Assembly: GCF_000376445.1 (NCBI RefSeq)
Contig: NZ_AQXI01000003.1
Coordinates: 1-64,000 of the forward strand
Direction of reading: 5' to 3'
Length of the DNA: 64,000 nucleotides
Origin: Haladaptatus paucihalophilus DX253
Lineage (GTDB): Archaea > Halobacteriota > Halobacteria > Halobacteriales > Haladaptataceae
Shown here piece by piece: positions 52,822 through 62,707 of this stretch (position 1 is the stretch's first letter; every line of letters begins with the position of its first letter). The notes below the pieces were generated by a model. The model worked only from the letters and a program-made list of their open reading frames with translations, was not told the DNA's origin and ran no database searches. The translations under genes were made by a program, and so were the position numbers.

Positions 52822-53421
52822 ATGAGCGACGACACTCCCGACTACCGGACACAAGTGGAAAGCGCCTATCCGGAACTCCAGTCCATCGAGGACGACGAAT
52901 TGCGCGAGAAGGTCATCGAGGCGTGGGTGCTCGGCCTCGAACGCGGCGGCTGGAAGGACATCGAGGACATTCCCTACGCGTGGAACATCCACGAGAAGAC
53001 GAACGTGGAACACGTCCGCGGCGTGACGCGCATCGCCATGCGCTCTGCGGAGGAACAGCGCGAGTTCCACGGGGCCGACCCGGACGAGGATACCATCATC
53101 GCGGCGTGTCTGCTCCACGACGTCGGCAAGTGCTACGAGTACGTGGATTTCGCGGACGAGGACCAACTGCTCGACCCCGACCCGACCTACGCCACGGAGG
53201 AGATTCCTCACTCCCTGTCGGGGTACGCGCTGGCCCACGAGGTCGGCTGTCCGATTTCGGTCCAGCGCGCGATTCCGCACTTCCTCGGCGAGATTCCGAC
53301 GCGCACGCTGGAAGCCGAGTTGGTCAAGAGCGCGAACTCTGCGAGTTCGAACGCCATCACTCAGTCCGCGATGGGCATCACGCTCCAGGAGTGGGTCGAG
53401 AAGTACAGCCAAACGCAGTGA
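52822..53421 (+). CDS. HD-domain metal-dependent phosphohydrolase-like protein
   Basis: This 199-residue protein has an HD domain. NVEHVRGVTRIAM supplies the first His (near 59), LLHDVGKCYEY the HD pair (near 94-95), and LAHEVGCP a further His. The later Asp of the motif is replaced or moved (VKSANSASSN), so activity is not certain. HD proteins often hydrolyse nucleotides. ATG 52822 is chosen because the longer frame is not coding-like; it is convergent with the next gene. Confidence 0.8.
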   Translation: MSDDTPDYRTQVESAYPELQSIEDDELREKVIEAWVLGLERGGWKDIEDIPYAWNIHEKTNVEHVRGVTRIAMRSAEEQREFHGADPDEDTIIAACLLHDVGKCYEYVDFADEDQLLDPDPTYATEEIPHSLSGYALAHEVGCPISVQRAIPHFLGEIPTRTLEAELVKSANSASSNAITQSAMGITLQEWVEKYSQTQ

Positions 53422-53440
53422 AGTCCGACGGCACTCGGAC

Positions 53441-54133
53441 TCAGAGCCACTTCCGACGGGACGATACGATGTCAACACCGGGGCTGTAGTAGCAAATCGG
53501 GTCCCCGTCCGGGTGGGCGAAGTTGTTCGCCCGGAAACTCTCGTTCACGCCGAACTCGACCGTCGCCGGGTACAGCGACCACACGTCGTGGTCCACGTTC
53601 GCGTAGCCGATTTTTCCACCCCGGCCGCCGACGTAGAACCGGTAGCGCTCGGTGAGGAACGCGGCCAGCGAGTCGGGGTCGGCGTCGAGTCGCCCGCCGG
53701 TCGGTTCGTAGCGCGCGTCGAACCGCAGCGGTTGGTCGCCGGGATGGGTGCGACGACTCCGGAAGCGAACTGCACCGTCCCGTTCCGCCATCTCGATGGT
53801 CGCGTTGTAGTACGGCAGTCCGAAGGCGAGACGGGCACCGAGCACGGACAGCAGACCGTCCGCGTCGAGGCTATAGAAGAAGACGGCGGGTCGGTCCTCC
53901 CCCGGAACGGTGACGTAGGTTCGGAGGTTGAGTTCGGGCAAGGACACGCCGACGGCGGCGGGAAGCCCCCGCGGACGAACCGCGACGTTCGTGAAGGGAA
54001 CGACGCTGAGCCACGCTTTCCCATCGTACGTGTCCACCTCCAACCCTTCCGGAAGTCCTCGCTCCACGATTTCCGGTTCGACCGGCCAGTTGGCGAACAG
54101 CAGTCGTCGCCATCCCATCTCGATGCCGAGCAT
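53441..54133 (-). CDS. DUF2071 family protein
   Basis: This 230-residue protein fits DUF2071 (YqjF-like): WRRLLFANWPVEPEIVERGLPEGLEVDTYDGKAWLSVVPF at the start is the family pattern, followed by the middle FFYSLDADG and FGLPYYNATI segments. The fold is related to the acetoacetate decarboxylase family, but the catalytic residues are not visible. ATG at 54133. Confidence 0.85.
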   Translation of the reverse strand: MLGIEMGWRRLLFANWPVEPEIVERGLPEGLEVDTYDGKAWLSVVPFTNVAVRPRGLPAAVGVSLPELNLRTYVTVPGEDRPAVFFYSLDADGLLSVLGARLAFGLPYYNATIEMAERDGAVRFRSRRTHPGDQPLRFDARYEPTGGRLDADPDSLAAFLTERYRFYVGGRGGKIGYANVDHDVWSLYPATVEFGVNESFRANNFAHPDGDPICYYSPGVDIVSSRRKWL

Positions 54134-54188
54134 TGGGACGTACTTGGAAACGGTCGCAAAAAGCAGTTCCGTCGTTCGATTCGTCCCC

Positions 54189-55154
54189 TCAGACCGTCTC
54201 CAGTCCGTTCTCCTCGCGGAGCACGTTGATGTACGACCGGAACCCGCTCTCCAGGTCGTAGCGCGGTTCGTAACCCAAATCCTCTTGAATCGCGGTCATG
54301 TCGAGCTTCTGGGTCCACGGGAGTTTGCCCTCGTCGGACACCTCCAAGTCGGCGTCGGGCACGATTTTCTCGACCGTCTCGGCGGCCTCACGAATCGTCG
54401 CCACGGTGCCGCGAACGTTGTAGACGCGCTGGTTCAGGTCCTCGTCCGGCGTGAACGCCGCGCGGCGGAACGCCTGTGCGATGTCTTCGACGTGCTGCCA
54501 GTCGATGACTTGATCACCGTACTTGACGCTGAACGGTTCGCCGAGCGCGGGCTTTTCGATGATATTTGCGAGGAACGCAGAGCCACCCGTTTCGCGGTAC
54601 GGACCGTAGGCGACGGTCGGTCGGAGCGCGACGTGCGAGAGGTCGTGGTCCTCGAAGTACACCCTCGCTTGATGTTCGTTGAACTCCTTGCTCGCACCGT
54701 AGAGCGTATCGGGGTACACGAGGTCGTCCTCGGTCACCCAGTCGTCGTCGTAGTTCGCGGGCGGTGCGAACACGGCGGCGCTGGACGCCCACGCCACGCG
54801 CTCCACTTGGTCGGAGAACGTGCGCGCCGCCTCGAAGATGGTGTTCGTGCCGCGAACGTTCACGTCGATGGCGAGGCGAGGGTTCTCGCGCGCCGTCGTC
54901 GTGAGCAGCGCCGCGAGGTGAACGATTCGCGTCGCATCGGTCTCGCGCACCACGCGGAACACGTCCGTCGAGTCGGTGATGTCGCCGCGGCGAATCTCCA
55001 CGTCGTCCGCGATGCCGAGTTTCTCCAAGATGCGCGTGTCCGTCGAAAGGTCGTAGGCAACCACGTCGTGGCCGTGGTCGAGCAGTTCCTTCGCCGTGTA
55101 CGACCCGATGAAGCCTGTCCCGCCAGTGACGAGCACCGTCTCGCTTTGCGCCAT
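54189..55154 (-). CDS. NAD-dependent epimerase/dehydratase
   Basis: This 321-residue protein is an extended short-chain dehydrogenase of the sugar epimerase type. The NAD-binding motif TGGTGFIG is at about 10-17, and the catalytic Tyr and Lys lie in YGASKEFNE near 155-160. No sugar-transferase gene adjoins it, so the substrate remains unknown. ATG start. Confidence 0.91.
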   Translation of the reverse strand: MAQSETVLVTGGTGFIGSYTAKELLDHGHDVVAYDLSTDTRILEKLGIADDVEIRRGDITDSTDVFRVVRETDATRIVHLAALLTTTARENPRLAIDVNVRGTNTIFEAARTFSDQVERVAWASSAAVFAPPANYDDDWVTEDDLVYPDTLYGASKEFNEHQARVYFEDHDLSHVALRPTVAYGPYRETGGSAFLANIIEKPALGEPFSVKYGDQVIDWQHVEDIAQAFRRAAFTPDEDLNQRVYNVRGTVATIREAAETVEKIVPDADLEVSDEGKLPWTQKLDMTAIQEDLGYEPRYDLESGFRSYINVLREENGLETV

Positions 55155-55306
55155 GGTTTTTTACTCTCCGGCTGGCAAGAAAAGGTTTCCTTCCTGTTTT
55201 TTCGTGACGGGGTGCGAACCGGGGTACTCGTGTCTCCTTGCGTTCGTCTCTGACCGCGATTCGAACTGGCGTACATTCTTACGTGATGACGCGGAATTTC
55301 TGCGTG

Positions 55307-55917
55307 ATGAACCTACGCGAGGACCGGCTCGTTATCTCGAAGCAACTCACTGAACTCGACGAGGAGGTGATTGAATTCACCGGTGTCCTCGAAGACGTAG
55401 GCATATCATACGTTATCGTCAGTGGCTACCTCGCCATCCTCACCGGACGCTCCCGTTCAACCGAGGACATAGACATCATCCTCGAACCCCTTTCCGAGTC
55501 GAAGACTGAAACTCTGGTGTCGACATTGAAAGACCGTGGCTACTGGGGAATGGCGATGCCGCTCGATAGTATGTACGAGATGCTGAGCGACGGCGACCGA
55601 ATTCGCGTCGCCGAGGAGGAAACGATGATTCCCAACTTCGAAGTGTGGTTTGCAGGCTCTTCTCTCGAACGAACCGCCTCCGAACCCCGCTTGTCGCCGA
55701 CTTCGGTCAGAACACCCTCAATGTCAGCCCAATCGAGTTGCAAATCGCGTACAAATTACAACTCGCACAGGGTGCTGACAGCGTCACTGGTAAGGACTTC
55801 GAGGACGCCTTACACCTCTTCCTGACATTCAGGGAGCAACTTAATACGGACGAACTCGAACGTCACGTCAACGAACTCGGAGTGAAACGATACTATGACG
55901 AACTCCAAAGCGCGTGA
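55307..55917 (+). pseudogene. Nucleotidyltransferase gene broken by one frameshift
   Basis: The first part, from ATG 55307, codes for a nucleotidyltransferase-fold protein. VSGYLAILTGRSRSTEDIDIIL at about 38-59 includes the metal-binding Asp-x-Asp. This frame leaves the family near 55680 and ends at 55825. The other half is in the plus-1-shifted frame up to 55917: LVADFGQNTLNVSPIELQIA and DFEDALHLFLTF continue the same family. A single base lost near 55680-55690 explains the break. It could be a true pseudogene or a sequence error. The gene overlaps a small partner at 55895 by 23 bases, as in nucleotidyltransferase-type toxin-antitoxin pairs. Confidence 0.78.
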
Positions 55918-56116
55918 CGCCGAAGATCGACGAGCGTTCATCAAGCAGTGGGCCGAGTACGTTCGCACCCACGACGACGAGGAGTGGTCGCGCCAGCAGA
56001 AGACGGTCGTCGATTCGCAACTCCAGTCCGCGAGGGAACTCGCCGCGAAGGGTGAAACCGACCCCGCCGAGTTCGTCCGAAAGCGGGACGAAATCGCGCG
56101 GAAAAACGCCGACTGA
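55895..56116 (+). CDS. Small partner protein of the nucleotidyltransferase
   Basis: This 73-residue, charged, helical protein overlaps the end of the nucleotidyltransferase gene by 23 bases. It has an AFIKQWAEYVRTHDDEEWSR helix and an acidic/basic C-terminus. I do not recognise the family. The close overlap suggests that the two form one functional pair, possibly a toxin-antitoxin module, but the role of this partner is not visible in its sequence. Confidence 0.65.
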   Translation: MTNSKARDAEDRRAFIKQWAEYVRTHDDEEWSRQQKTVVDSQLQSARELAAKGETDPAEFVRKRDEIARKNAD

Positions 56117-56118
56117 TT

Positions 56119-57840
56119 TTACTCGTGTAATCCGCCCGTTTCGGCGTAGAACGAGGATTCCAGCTGTTCGGCCATGTCCTCCTCGCGGTCGATTCGCGCG
56201 TCGATGACGAACGGAACGTCGCTTTCTTTCCCCGTTCGAAGCGCGTCGGCGAGTTCTTCGGGGGTCACCGCCCGCGTCCCGTCCGCGCCGAAGCCCTCGG
56301 CGACCGTGACGAAATCCGTATCGTGGAATTCGACGCCCGCGATGTCGCCGTCTTCCTCCTGCATCTGGCGCACCATGCCGAGACTGGTGTCGTTCAGCAC
56401 GACGAACGTCGGCGCGACGCCGTTCTCGACGGCGATTTCGACGCTGGTCATGGTCATGGTGAAGCCGCCGTCGCCCGCGACGCCGATGACGTCCTTGTCG
56501 GTGGTGATGGCGGCGCTGACCGCGGCCGGGGCGGACCACCCCATCCCGCCGACGCCTCCCGACCCGAAGTAGGTCCGAACGGCGGGCGTCTGGAGGTAGT
56601 TCAATAGCCAGAATCGGTTGTTGCCCGAGTCGGCCGTGACGATGGTGTCCTCGTCCACCATCGCCTCGATTTCCTTCACCGCGCGCTGCGGTTTGATGGG
56701 CGAGGCGTCGCTCTCGCATTTCTCGGTGAAAAACGACTCCCGCGCGGTTTCCGCCCGGTCGCGCGCCCAGTCGTTGTCGGCGCTCCCGGCGTCCGATAGC
56801 GCCCGAAGGCTCTCCTTCGCGTCGCCGATGAGTCCCACGTCGGCGGGGTACACCCACCCCGCGTTTCGCGTGTCGATGTCGGCGTGGATGATGGTCTGTT
56901 CGTCCGGGCGGATGAACGAGGGTGCCTGCCAGTTGGTGTCCATCGGGTTCATCCGGCAGCCGACGACGAGCAGGGTGTCGGCCTCGCTGACGACCCGATT
57001 CGCGCCTTCGTGGCCGAACGACCCGATGACGCCCGCCGCGAGGTCGTGCGTCTCGGGAATCGTCGATTTGCCGAGATAGGAGGTCGTAACGATTGCATCG
57101 TACGCATCCGCGACGTCCCGGAGTTCGTCGTAGGCTCCCGCCGAGTGGACGCCGTTCCCGGCGATGATAACGGGACGCTCCGCGGATTCGAGTGCCTCGA
57201 CCGCCGCGCTCACGTCGCGGTCGGTCGGCTTGGACTCCCAGTTTCGAACCTGCTCCTCGCTGTCCCAGACAGGCGGTATCGGGTTTTCGGGGACGTCATC
57301 CGTAATGGCGTTGCCGTCGAGGATGACGGCCGTCGGTCCCGACCGGCCCGCCGTCGAGTGTTTGAACGCGAGTTGGACGCTTCGTATGGTCTCGGTCGGC
57401 GTGCGCGGGAACCAGTGTTCTTTGGTCACGCCGTCCAGAATCTTCGGGAGCGAGAGCCCGCCGTAGTCGCCGCGTGACTGCTGATAGGGCGCGAGCGTCG
57501 AGTAGTCGCCGCGCTCGCTCGCTTCGGTCAAGACCACCATCGGTGAGGAGGCGAGCCGGGCCTCCATCTGTCCGATGACGCCGAGGCTCCCTATCCACGG
57601 TCCCTGTCCGGCCAGCACGGCGGGCTTGCCGTGGAGGCGGCCGTACATCTCGGCCATCACGCTTCCCTCGCGTTCGTCGCGCGGGCGAACCACGTCCACG
57701 CTCGACTCGGGGAGGTCGTCGAGCAACTCGATGACGCGCCCGCCCGGATAGCCGAACACGTACTCCACGCCCAGCGATTCGAGGACGGAAACCAGCGCTT
57801 CGCTCGTCGTCTCTCCCGCACCGTCGTCGAGGCCTGTCAT
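56119..57840 (-). CDS. Thiamine pyrophosphate-dependent enzyme, acetolactate synthase-like
   Basis: This 573-residue protein has the three-domain layout of the acetolactate synthase/benzoylformate decarboxylase group. The N-terminal PYR domain starts GVEYVFGYPGGRVIELLDDL near 24, with the catalytic Glu in RDEREGSVMAEMYGR near 53-55. The PP domain has GMGWSAPAAVSAA and the metal motif GDGGFTMTMTSVEIAVENGVAPT near 450. Acetolactate synthase itself usually has a small subunit gene beside it, which is absent here. ATG 57840 is chosen because the longer frame is unlike the family. Confidence 0.88.
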   Translation of the reverse strand: MTGLDDGAGETTSEALVSVLESLGVEYVFGYPGGRVIELLDDLPESSVDVVRPRDEREGSVMAEMYGRLHGKPAVLAGQGPWIGSLGVIGQMEARLASSPMVVLTEASERGDYSTLAPYQQSRGDYGGLSLPKILDGVTKEHWFPRTPTETIRSVQLAFKHSTAGRSGPTAVILDGNAITDDVPENPIPPVWDSEEQVRNWESKPTDRDVSAAVEALESAERPVIIAGNGVHSAGAYDELRDVADAYDAIVTTSYLGKSTIPETHDLAAGVIGSFGHEGANRVVSEADTLLVVGCRMNPMDTNWQAPSFIRPDEQTIIHADIDTRNAGWVYPADVGLIGDAKESLRALSDAGSADNDWARDRAETARESFFTEKCESDASPIKPQRAVKEIEAMVDEDTIVTADSGNNRFWLLNYLQTPAVRTYFGSGGVGGMGWSAPAAVSAAITTDKDVIGVAGDGGFTMTMTSVEIAVENGVAPTFVVLNDTSLGMVRQMQEEDGDIAGVEFHDTDFVTVAEGFGADGTRAVTPEELADALRTGKESDVPFVIDARIDREEDMAEQLESSFYAETGGLHE

Positions 57841-57957
57841 GCTACTCGAATCCACCCGCTCTCGTCTCTTTGTTCTGTCGATTATCACGGTCGTTTCTGT
57901 AAAATCCGGCTCGATTCGGGCGACCGTTTATAGTCGGGACCGGCTAGGGTGTCTCCA

Positions 57958-59220
57958 GTGAAGCGAAACGACCGAACCATCCTCGGCCTGACCATGCTGG
58001 CCCACGCGATGGTTCACACCTACGAACTCTCCCTTCCCATCCTCATCCCGGTCTGGCTCGTCGAGTTCGGCGCGTCGAAGGCCACGCTCGGGGTCGTCCT
58101 CTCGCTCGGCTACGCGCTGTTCGGCATCGGTGCGCTGCCCGGCGGCGTCCTCTCCGATAGCTACGGCTCCCGCCGACTCATCGTCGTCTGTCTGCTCGGC
58201 ATGGGTGGGTCGTTTCTCCTCCTCTCGTTCGCCCCGACGCTCCCCGTCATCGCGCTTGCGCTCCTGTTGTGGGGGACGGCGGCGAGCGTCTATCACCCGT
58301 CCGGCCTCTCGTTGCTGAGCACCGGCATCGAACCCGACGACCAGGGGAGCGCCTTCGCGTACCACGGCATCGCCGGAAACGTCGGTATCGCCTTCGGCCC
58401 GTTGGCGACGACGCTCCTCCTGCTCGCGTTCGGCTGGCGGACCGTCGTCGCCGTCCTCGCGGTTCCCGCCCTCGTCGCCGCCGTGGTCGCGTTTCGAACG
58501 TCCATCGACGAGACGGCGGCGGTCGAGACGGAAACGCGTGCGCGGGATTCGAGCGCGGAGCGAACCACCCGTACCGACGGCGGCCTCACCTCGATTTCGG
58601 ACCTCCTTTCCGCCTCTCGGTCGCTCTTTTCGGGCTGGTTCGTCGCCGTCTTCGGCGTCGTCATGCTCTCCGGACTGTACTACCGCGGCGTATTGACCTT
58701 CCTCCCGGACCTCCTCTCGGGCCTCTCGCTCTTCGCGCCCATCGACGTTGCCGGAAAATCGCTCGAACCGGCGCGCTACCTCTACGCCGGACTCCTCACC
58801 GTCGGGATGGTCGGACAGTTCGCGGGCGGCAAACTCACCGACCGCGTGGAAAACACCGCCGCCATCGCGGTCGCCTTCGGCACGTTGGCGCTCATCGCGC
58901 TCGTGTTCGTCCCCGCCGCGGACGCCGGGCTCGTCCCCCTGCTCGTCGTCAGTTTCGCGCTCGGATTCTGGCTGTTCGCGGTGCAACCGCTGTATCAGGC
59001 GACCGTCGCCGAGTTCACGCCGCCCGACGCCCGCGGTCTTTCATACGGCTACACCTATCTCGGCGTGTTTGGAATCGGCGCGCTCGGTGCGGCCGTCGCT
59101 GGCTACGTGCTCCAGTACTATTCGCCGACGGTCCTGTTCCTCGTCCTCGCGGGATTCGCGACGGTCGCGTCCCTACTCGGCGTCTTGCTCTCGCTTCGAG
59201 CGGGGTCAGAGTTGGTTTGA
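57958..59220 (+). CDS. MFS transporter
   Basis: This roughly 420-residue protein has twelve membrane helices. The first-half motif LGYALFGIGALPGGVLSDSYGSRRL, near residue 50, is the usual loop 2-3 signature of the major facilitator group. The start is probably GTG 57958, because a TTTATA box (about 57926-57932) lies about 29 bases before it; GTG 57949 is an alternative. The 3' end overlaps the convergent HTH gene by 15 bases. The solute is unknown. Confidence 0.88.
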   Translation: MKRNDRTILGLTMLAHAMVHTYELSLPILIPVWLVEFGASKATLGVVLSLGYALFGIGALPGGVLSDSYGSRRLIVVCLLGMGGSFLLLSFAPTLPVIALALLLWGTAASVYHPSGLSLLSTGIEPDDQGSAFAYHGIAGNVGIAFGPLATTLLLLAFGWRTVVAVLAVPALVAAVVAFRTSIDETAAVETETRARDSSAERTTRTDGGLTSISDLLSASRSLFSGWFVAVFGVVMLSGLYYRGVLTFLPDLLSGLSLFAPIDVAGKSLEPARYLYAGLLTVGMVGQFAGGKLTDRVENTAAIAVAFGTLALIALVFVPAADAGLVPLLVVSFALGFWLFAVQPLYQATVAEFTPPDARGLSYGYTYLGVFGIGALGAAVAGYVLQYYSPTVLFLVLAGFATVASLLGVLLSLRAGSELV

Positions 59221-59901
59221 GTTGACGTGCTTGCCGACCTCCTCCATCACCTTCCGCTCCGCACGGGCGAGGTGTTCCCACGCCGTCGTGGATGCGATGC
59301 CGACGGTATCGGCGATGTCCTCGATGCTGGTCTCCTTCTTCGGTCGGTAGTAGCCGAGGTCGATGGCCGTACCGAGCACCTCTCGCTGTCGTCCCGTGAG
59401 TTCGTGGACGACGCGCGAGAACTCCAACTGCTCCTGTTCTGCGACGGTCCCGAGTTCGACGTTTCGAACGAGGTCGGTCTCGTTCCCGGCGCGTTCGAGC
59501 GACTCGACGATTTCGTTTAGGTCGTCCGCGTCGTCCAGATACAACGTCCAGCGTTCCCACCCGGCGGCTATCGTCGCTCCGGTTCGGTAGTGGACGCCCA
59601 AGTCGGTCAACCGCTGTGAGATGCTGTCCCACTGGTAGCTGTCGATGGTGACGGCGACGAGGACTCGCGGCACGTCGAGCGGCGTCAACGCGTCCACGTC
59701 CAGTACGGGTTCCGCGGCCTCGAACTCGTCGAGGAAGCCCGCAATCGACGTTTCCGGGCCGGTTATTTCGATGATGCGTTTTCGCTCCGCGGCGCTTCCC
59801 GTCATCGACGAGACGGAGCGAATCGTGATGGCCGGGTAATCGGCGCTGATGTCGCTCTCCGGCTCGCCGTGGTGACGTATCCGAAGCGTCACTTCTCGCA
59901 T
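59206..59901 (-). CDS. Bat-type helix-turn-helix regulator
   Basis: This 231-residue protein has the bacterio-opsin-activator-like layout: an N-terminal sensory half, then an HTH_10 domain at the end. LTGRQREVLGTAIDLGYYRPKKETSIEDIADTVGIASTTAWEHLARAERKVM, at about residues 170-220, is the family signature. Its targets are unknown; the divergent neighbour is the ABC transporter operon starting at 60065, which it may control. Confidence 0.88.
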   Translation of the reverse strand: MREVTLRIRHHGEPESDISADYPAITIRSVSSMTGSAAERKRIIEITGPETSIAGFLDEFEAAEPVLDVDALTPLDVPRVLVAVTIDSYQWDSISQRLTDLGVHYRTGATIAAGWERWTLYLDDADDLNEIVESLERAGNETDLVRNVELGTVAEQEQLEFSRVVHELTGRQREVLGTAIDLGYYRPKKETSIEDIADTVGIASTTAWEHLARAERKVMEEVGKHVNSNQL

Positions 59902-60064
59902 AACTACAATCGAGGAAACCGAATGTGTTGAACCTTTGTATCCACTCTAGTTATCCTTCTGCATCGTATATTGTATGTTTCTATCATTTTCATATTCGAT
60001 TCTTTGACAACCGAATCTATACGGGTATCCAACGAAGGGGGCTGTTCATCTGTACCATACTACC

Positions 60065-61753
60065 ATGGGAAACAGTGGCAAAATTTCGGACGGAGCCCTC
60101 AGTGGCCCGGTTATCGACCGTCGGACGACCGTCAAACTGCTCGGTGCGGCAGGTATCACTAGCCTGGCCGGTTGTACGAGCGGCGGTGACGACAACGGCG
60201 ACGGTGGCAGCGGTGGCGATGGTGGAACTGACGACGGTGGCAACGGCACGACCGACGTTCCCTCGGACGACCAGCGCGGTGGACGGTTGACGGCCGGGTG
60301 GTTCACCGGCAGCATCGACGTGCTCGACCCGCCGTACATCAGCGTCGGCCAGTACTTCCAGGTGGCCGCCAACGTGTTCAACGGCCTCGTCACGCTCAAA
60401 AAGGATCTGACCATTCGGGGCGACCTCGCCAAGGACTGGGAGGTCAGCAACGGCGGGAAGAAGATCACCTTCGACCTGCGTACGGGCGTGAAGTTCCACA
60501 ACGGCACCGACTTCACCGCCGAGGACGTGAAATACACCATCAATCGGACGATTTCGGAGGAAGCTCCCGCCGCCTCGAAACTCGGGTCGCTCAAGCCGGT
60601 GGACGACGGCGGCGTCGTGGTCAAGGACGACCACACGGTCGAACTCAACTTCGAGGAACCGATGGCACCCGCCCTCGTCTACCTCACGCGCGGACCGGGC
60701 CGCGCCGCGACCATCGTCAACAAGGAGGCTATCGAAAAGATGGGCGCGGACCAGTACAAGGTGACGCCGGTCGGGACCGGTCCGTTCGAGGTCTCGAAAC
60801 ACGAAATCGGCTCCGGTATCACCCTCGACGCGTTCGAGGACTACTTCGAAACCGACAGCGACGGAAACGCGCTCCCGTACTTGGACGGCATCGACATCAA
60901 GCCGATTCCCGAACCCGCGACGCTCGTGAACGCGCTTCGGAGCGGCGACATCGACTTCGCCAACCTCGTGCCCCTCCAGAACGTGAAGAAGGTCGAGTCG
61001 GCGAGCGGCGTGACGAAACTGGAAGCGCCGGGAATCAACTGGTATGGATTTGCCATGAACGAGCGTCGGAAGCCGTTCGACTCGAAGAAGGCCCGCATGG
61101 GTATCGCGAAATCCATCGACAATCAGGCGTACGTGGACGCGGCCTACTTCGGCAACGCGCTCCCCGACACGGGTCCGATCAACAAGGCGACGAACTGGGT
61201 CTGGCGCGACGACAAGCCGACCGACCAGCAGTACGACCCCGAAGCGGGCAAACAGCTCATCAAGGAGGCGGGTGCCGAAGGGGCGTCCTTCTCCATCCTG
61301 ACGACCGAAAGCAGTCTCCGCGGTGCGAAGGCAATGCGCCAACAGCTGAACAAGGCCGGGTTCGACGTGAGCATCGAACAGGTGACGAGTTCGTCCTACT
61401 GGGAACGCTACGAGAAGGGTAACTACGACACGACCATCAGCGGCAGCGTCGGCGACCCCGACCCGGAGCAGTCGCTTTGGAACTTCTACCGTAAGCCCGA
61501 CGACGGGGGCGCGTGGAACTGGGTGAACTTCGAGGACGACAAGGCACACAACCTGCTCGCAGAACAGCGGAAAGCGCTCGACCGGGACGAGCGCAAGAAG
61601 CTCCTGCAGGAACTCGAAGACCACCTCATCAAGCAGGTCCCGCACGCCTACCTGATGCACCAGAACGACATCGCGGCGAAACGCTCGAACATGAAGGGAT
61701 TCACCCACATCCCGTTCATGCGTAACTTCCACACGACGTGGGTCGAGGAATAG
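60065..61753 (+). CDS. Dipeptide/oligopeptide-type ABC substrate-binding lipoprotein
   Basis: This 562-residue protein is an SBP_bac_5-type binding protein. It starts with a Tat lipoprotein signal (DRRTTVKLLGAAG then LAGC) and a Gly/Asp-rich linker (about 40-60). The ligand domain follows: KDWEVSNGGKKITFDLRTGVKFHNG near 125 is the family signature. It begins the operon whose permease genes follow directly (the stop codon is adjacent to the next ATG). ATG 60065 start. Confidence 0.93.
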   Translation: MGNSGKISDGALSGPVIDRRTTVKLLGAAGITSLAGCTSGGDDNGDGGSGGDGGTDDGGNGTTDVPSDDQRGGRLTAGWFTGSIDVLDPPYISVGQYFQVAANVFNGLVTLKKDLTIRGDLAKDWEVSNGGKKITFDLRTGVKFHNGTDFTAEDVKYTINRTISEEAPAASKLGSLKPVDDGGVVVKDDHTVELNFEEPMAPALVYLTRGPGRAATIVNKEAIEKMGADQYKVTPVGTGPFEVSKHEIGSGITLDAFEDYFETDSDGNALPYLDGIDIKPIPEPATLVNALRSGDIDFANLVPLQNVKKVESASGVTKLEAPGINWYGFAMNERRKPFDSKKARMGIAKSIDNQAYVDAAYFGNALPDTGPINKATNWVWRDDKPTDQQYDPEAGKQLIKEAGAEGASFSILTTESSLRGAKAMRQQLNKAGFDVSIEQVTSSSYWERYEKGNYDTTISGSVGDPDPEQSLWNFYRKPDDGGAWNWVNFEDDKAHNLLAEQRKALDRDERKKLLQELEDHLIKQVPHAYLMHQNDIAAKRSNMKGFTHIPFMRNFHTTWVEE

Positions 61754-62707
61754 ATGCGCCAGTACGTCGCAAAGCGGGTCGCACACGCCATCTTTATCAT
61801 GTGGTTGGTGGCGACCACGGTCTTCTTCGGCCTGCGCCTGATTCCGGGCGGTCCGGTTCGGACCATGCTCGGGCAGGAAGCGACACCGAAAGCGGTTGCG
61901 GCGCTGCGGGCGAAACTCGGCCTGAACCAGCCGCTGTACGTCCAGTATTTCGACTGGCTGAAGGAGATGCTCACGCTGCACTTCGGCCAGAGCCTGAGCA
62001 CCGGCCAGCCGGTTTCGACGCTGGTCTCGCAGGCCGCACCGAAGACCCTCTCCATCGCGATTCTCGCCATCATCATCGGCCTCGGTGTCGCCATCCCGAC
62101 CGGAATCATCAGCGCCACGCGCAAGGGCGAACCGGTCGATTACGCGGCGACGGTGACGGCGTTCCTCGGCGTTTCCATGCCCGCGTTCTTCGTCGGCATC
62201 CTGCTCGCGCTGGTGTTCGGCGTCTGGCTGAACCTGCTTCCCGTCTTCGGCTACACGCCGCCGAGCGAGGGACTCGTCCCGTGGCTGGAGAGCGTCCTAC
62301 TCCCCGGCATCGCGGTCGGCCTGCCGTACGCCGCCGTCGTCATGCGGATGATGCGCTCGTCGTTACTGGAAGTGCTGAACGAACCGTACATGCGAACCGC
62401 CCGAGCGAAGGGCGTCAACGGTCGCGTGATGCTGTTCAAACACGCGCTCCAGAACGCGCTCATCCCCGTCATCACCGTCGCCGGGATTCAACTCGCGCTG
62501 GTGTTAGTCGGCAGCGTCACGGTCGAACTCGTCTTCGGGATTCAGGGACTCGGCAGACTGCTCGTGGATTCGATGCTCGACCGTAACTACCCGGTGACGC
62601 AAGCGGTCATCCTCATCGTCGCCGCGGTGATGGTGTTCACGAACCTCGCGGTGGACCTCGTGTACACCGTCATCGACCCGCGCATCGGCTACGGAGGGAA
62701 CCAATGA
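61754..62707 (+). CDS. dppB: ABC permease DppB-type
   Basis: This 317-residue membrane protein has about six helices and the EAA-like coupling loop EPYMRTARAKGVNGRVMLFKHAL at about residues 213-235. The first helix and the following SLSTGQPV loop are typical of DppB. It follows the binding protein with no gap and overlaps dppC by four bases. Confidence 0.93.
   Translation: MRQYVAKRVAHAIFIMWLVATTVFFGLRLIPGGPVRTMLGQEATPKAVAALRAKLGLNQPLYVQYFDWLKEMLTLHFGQSLSTGQPVSTLVSQAAPKTLSIAILAIIIGLGVAIPTGIISATRKGEPVDYAATVTAFLGVSMPAFFVGILLALVFGVWLNLLPVFGYTPPSEGLVPWLESVLLPGIAVGLPYAAVVMRMMRSSLLEVLNEPYMRTARAKGVNGRVMLFKHALQNALIPVITVAGIQLALVLVGSVTVELVFGIQGLGRLLVDSMLDRNYPVTQAVILIVAAVMVFTNLAVDLVYTVIDPRIGYGGNQ

Noticed and set aside
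60017-61981. A 654-codon minus-strand frame
   Set aside because: It is antisense to the dipeptide-binding protein gene, which has a Tat signal, a lipobox and family motifs.
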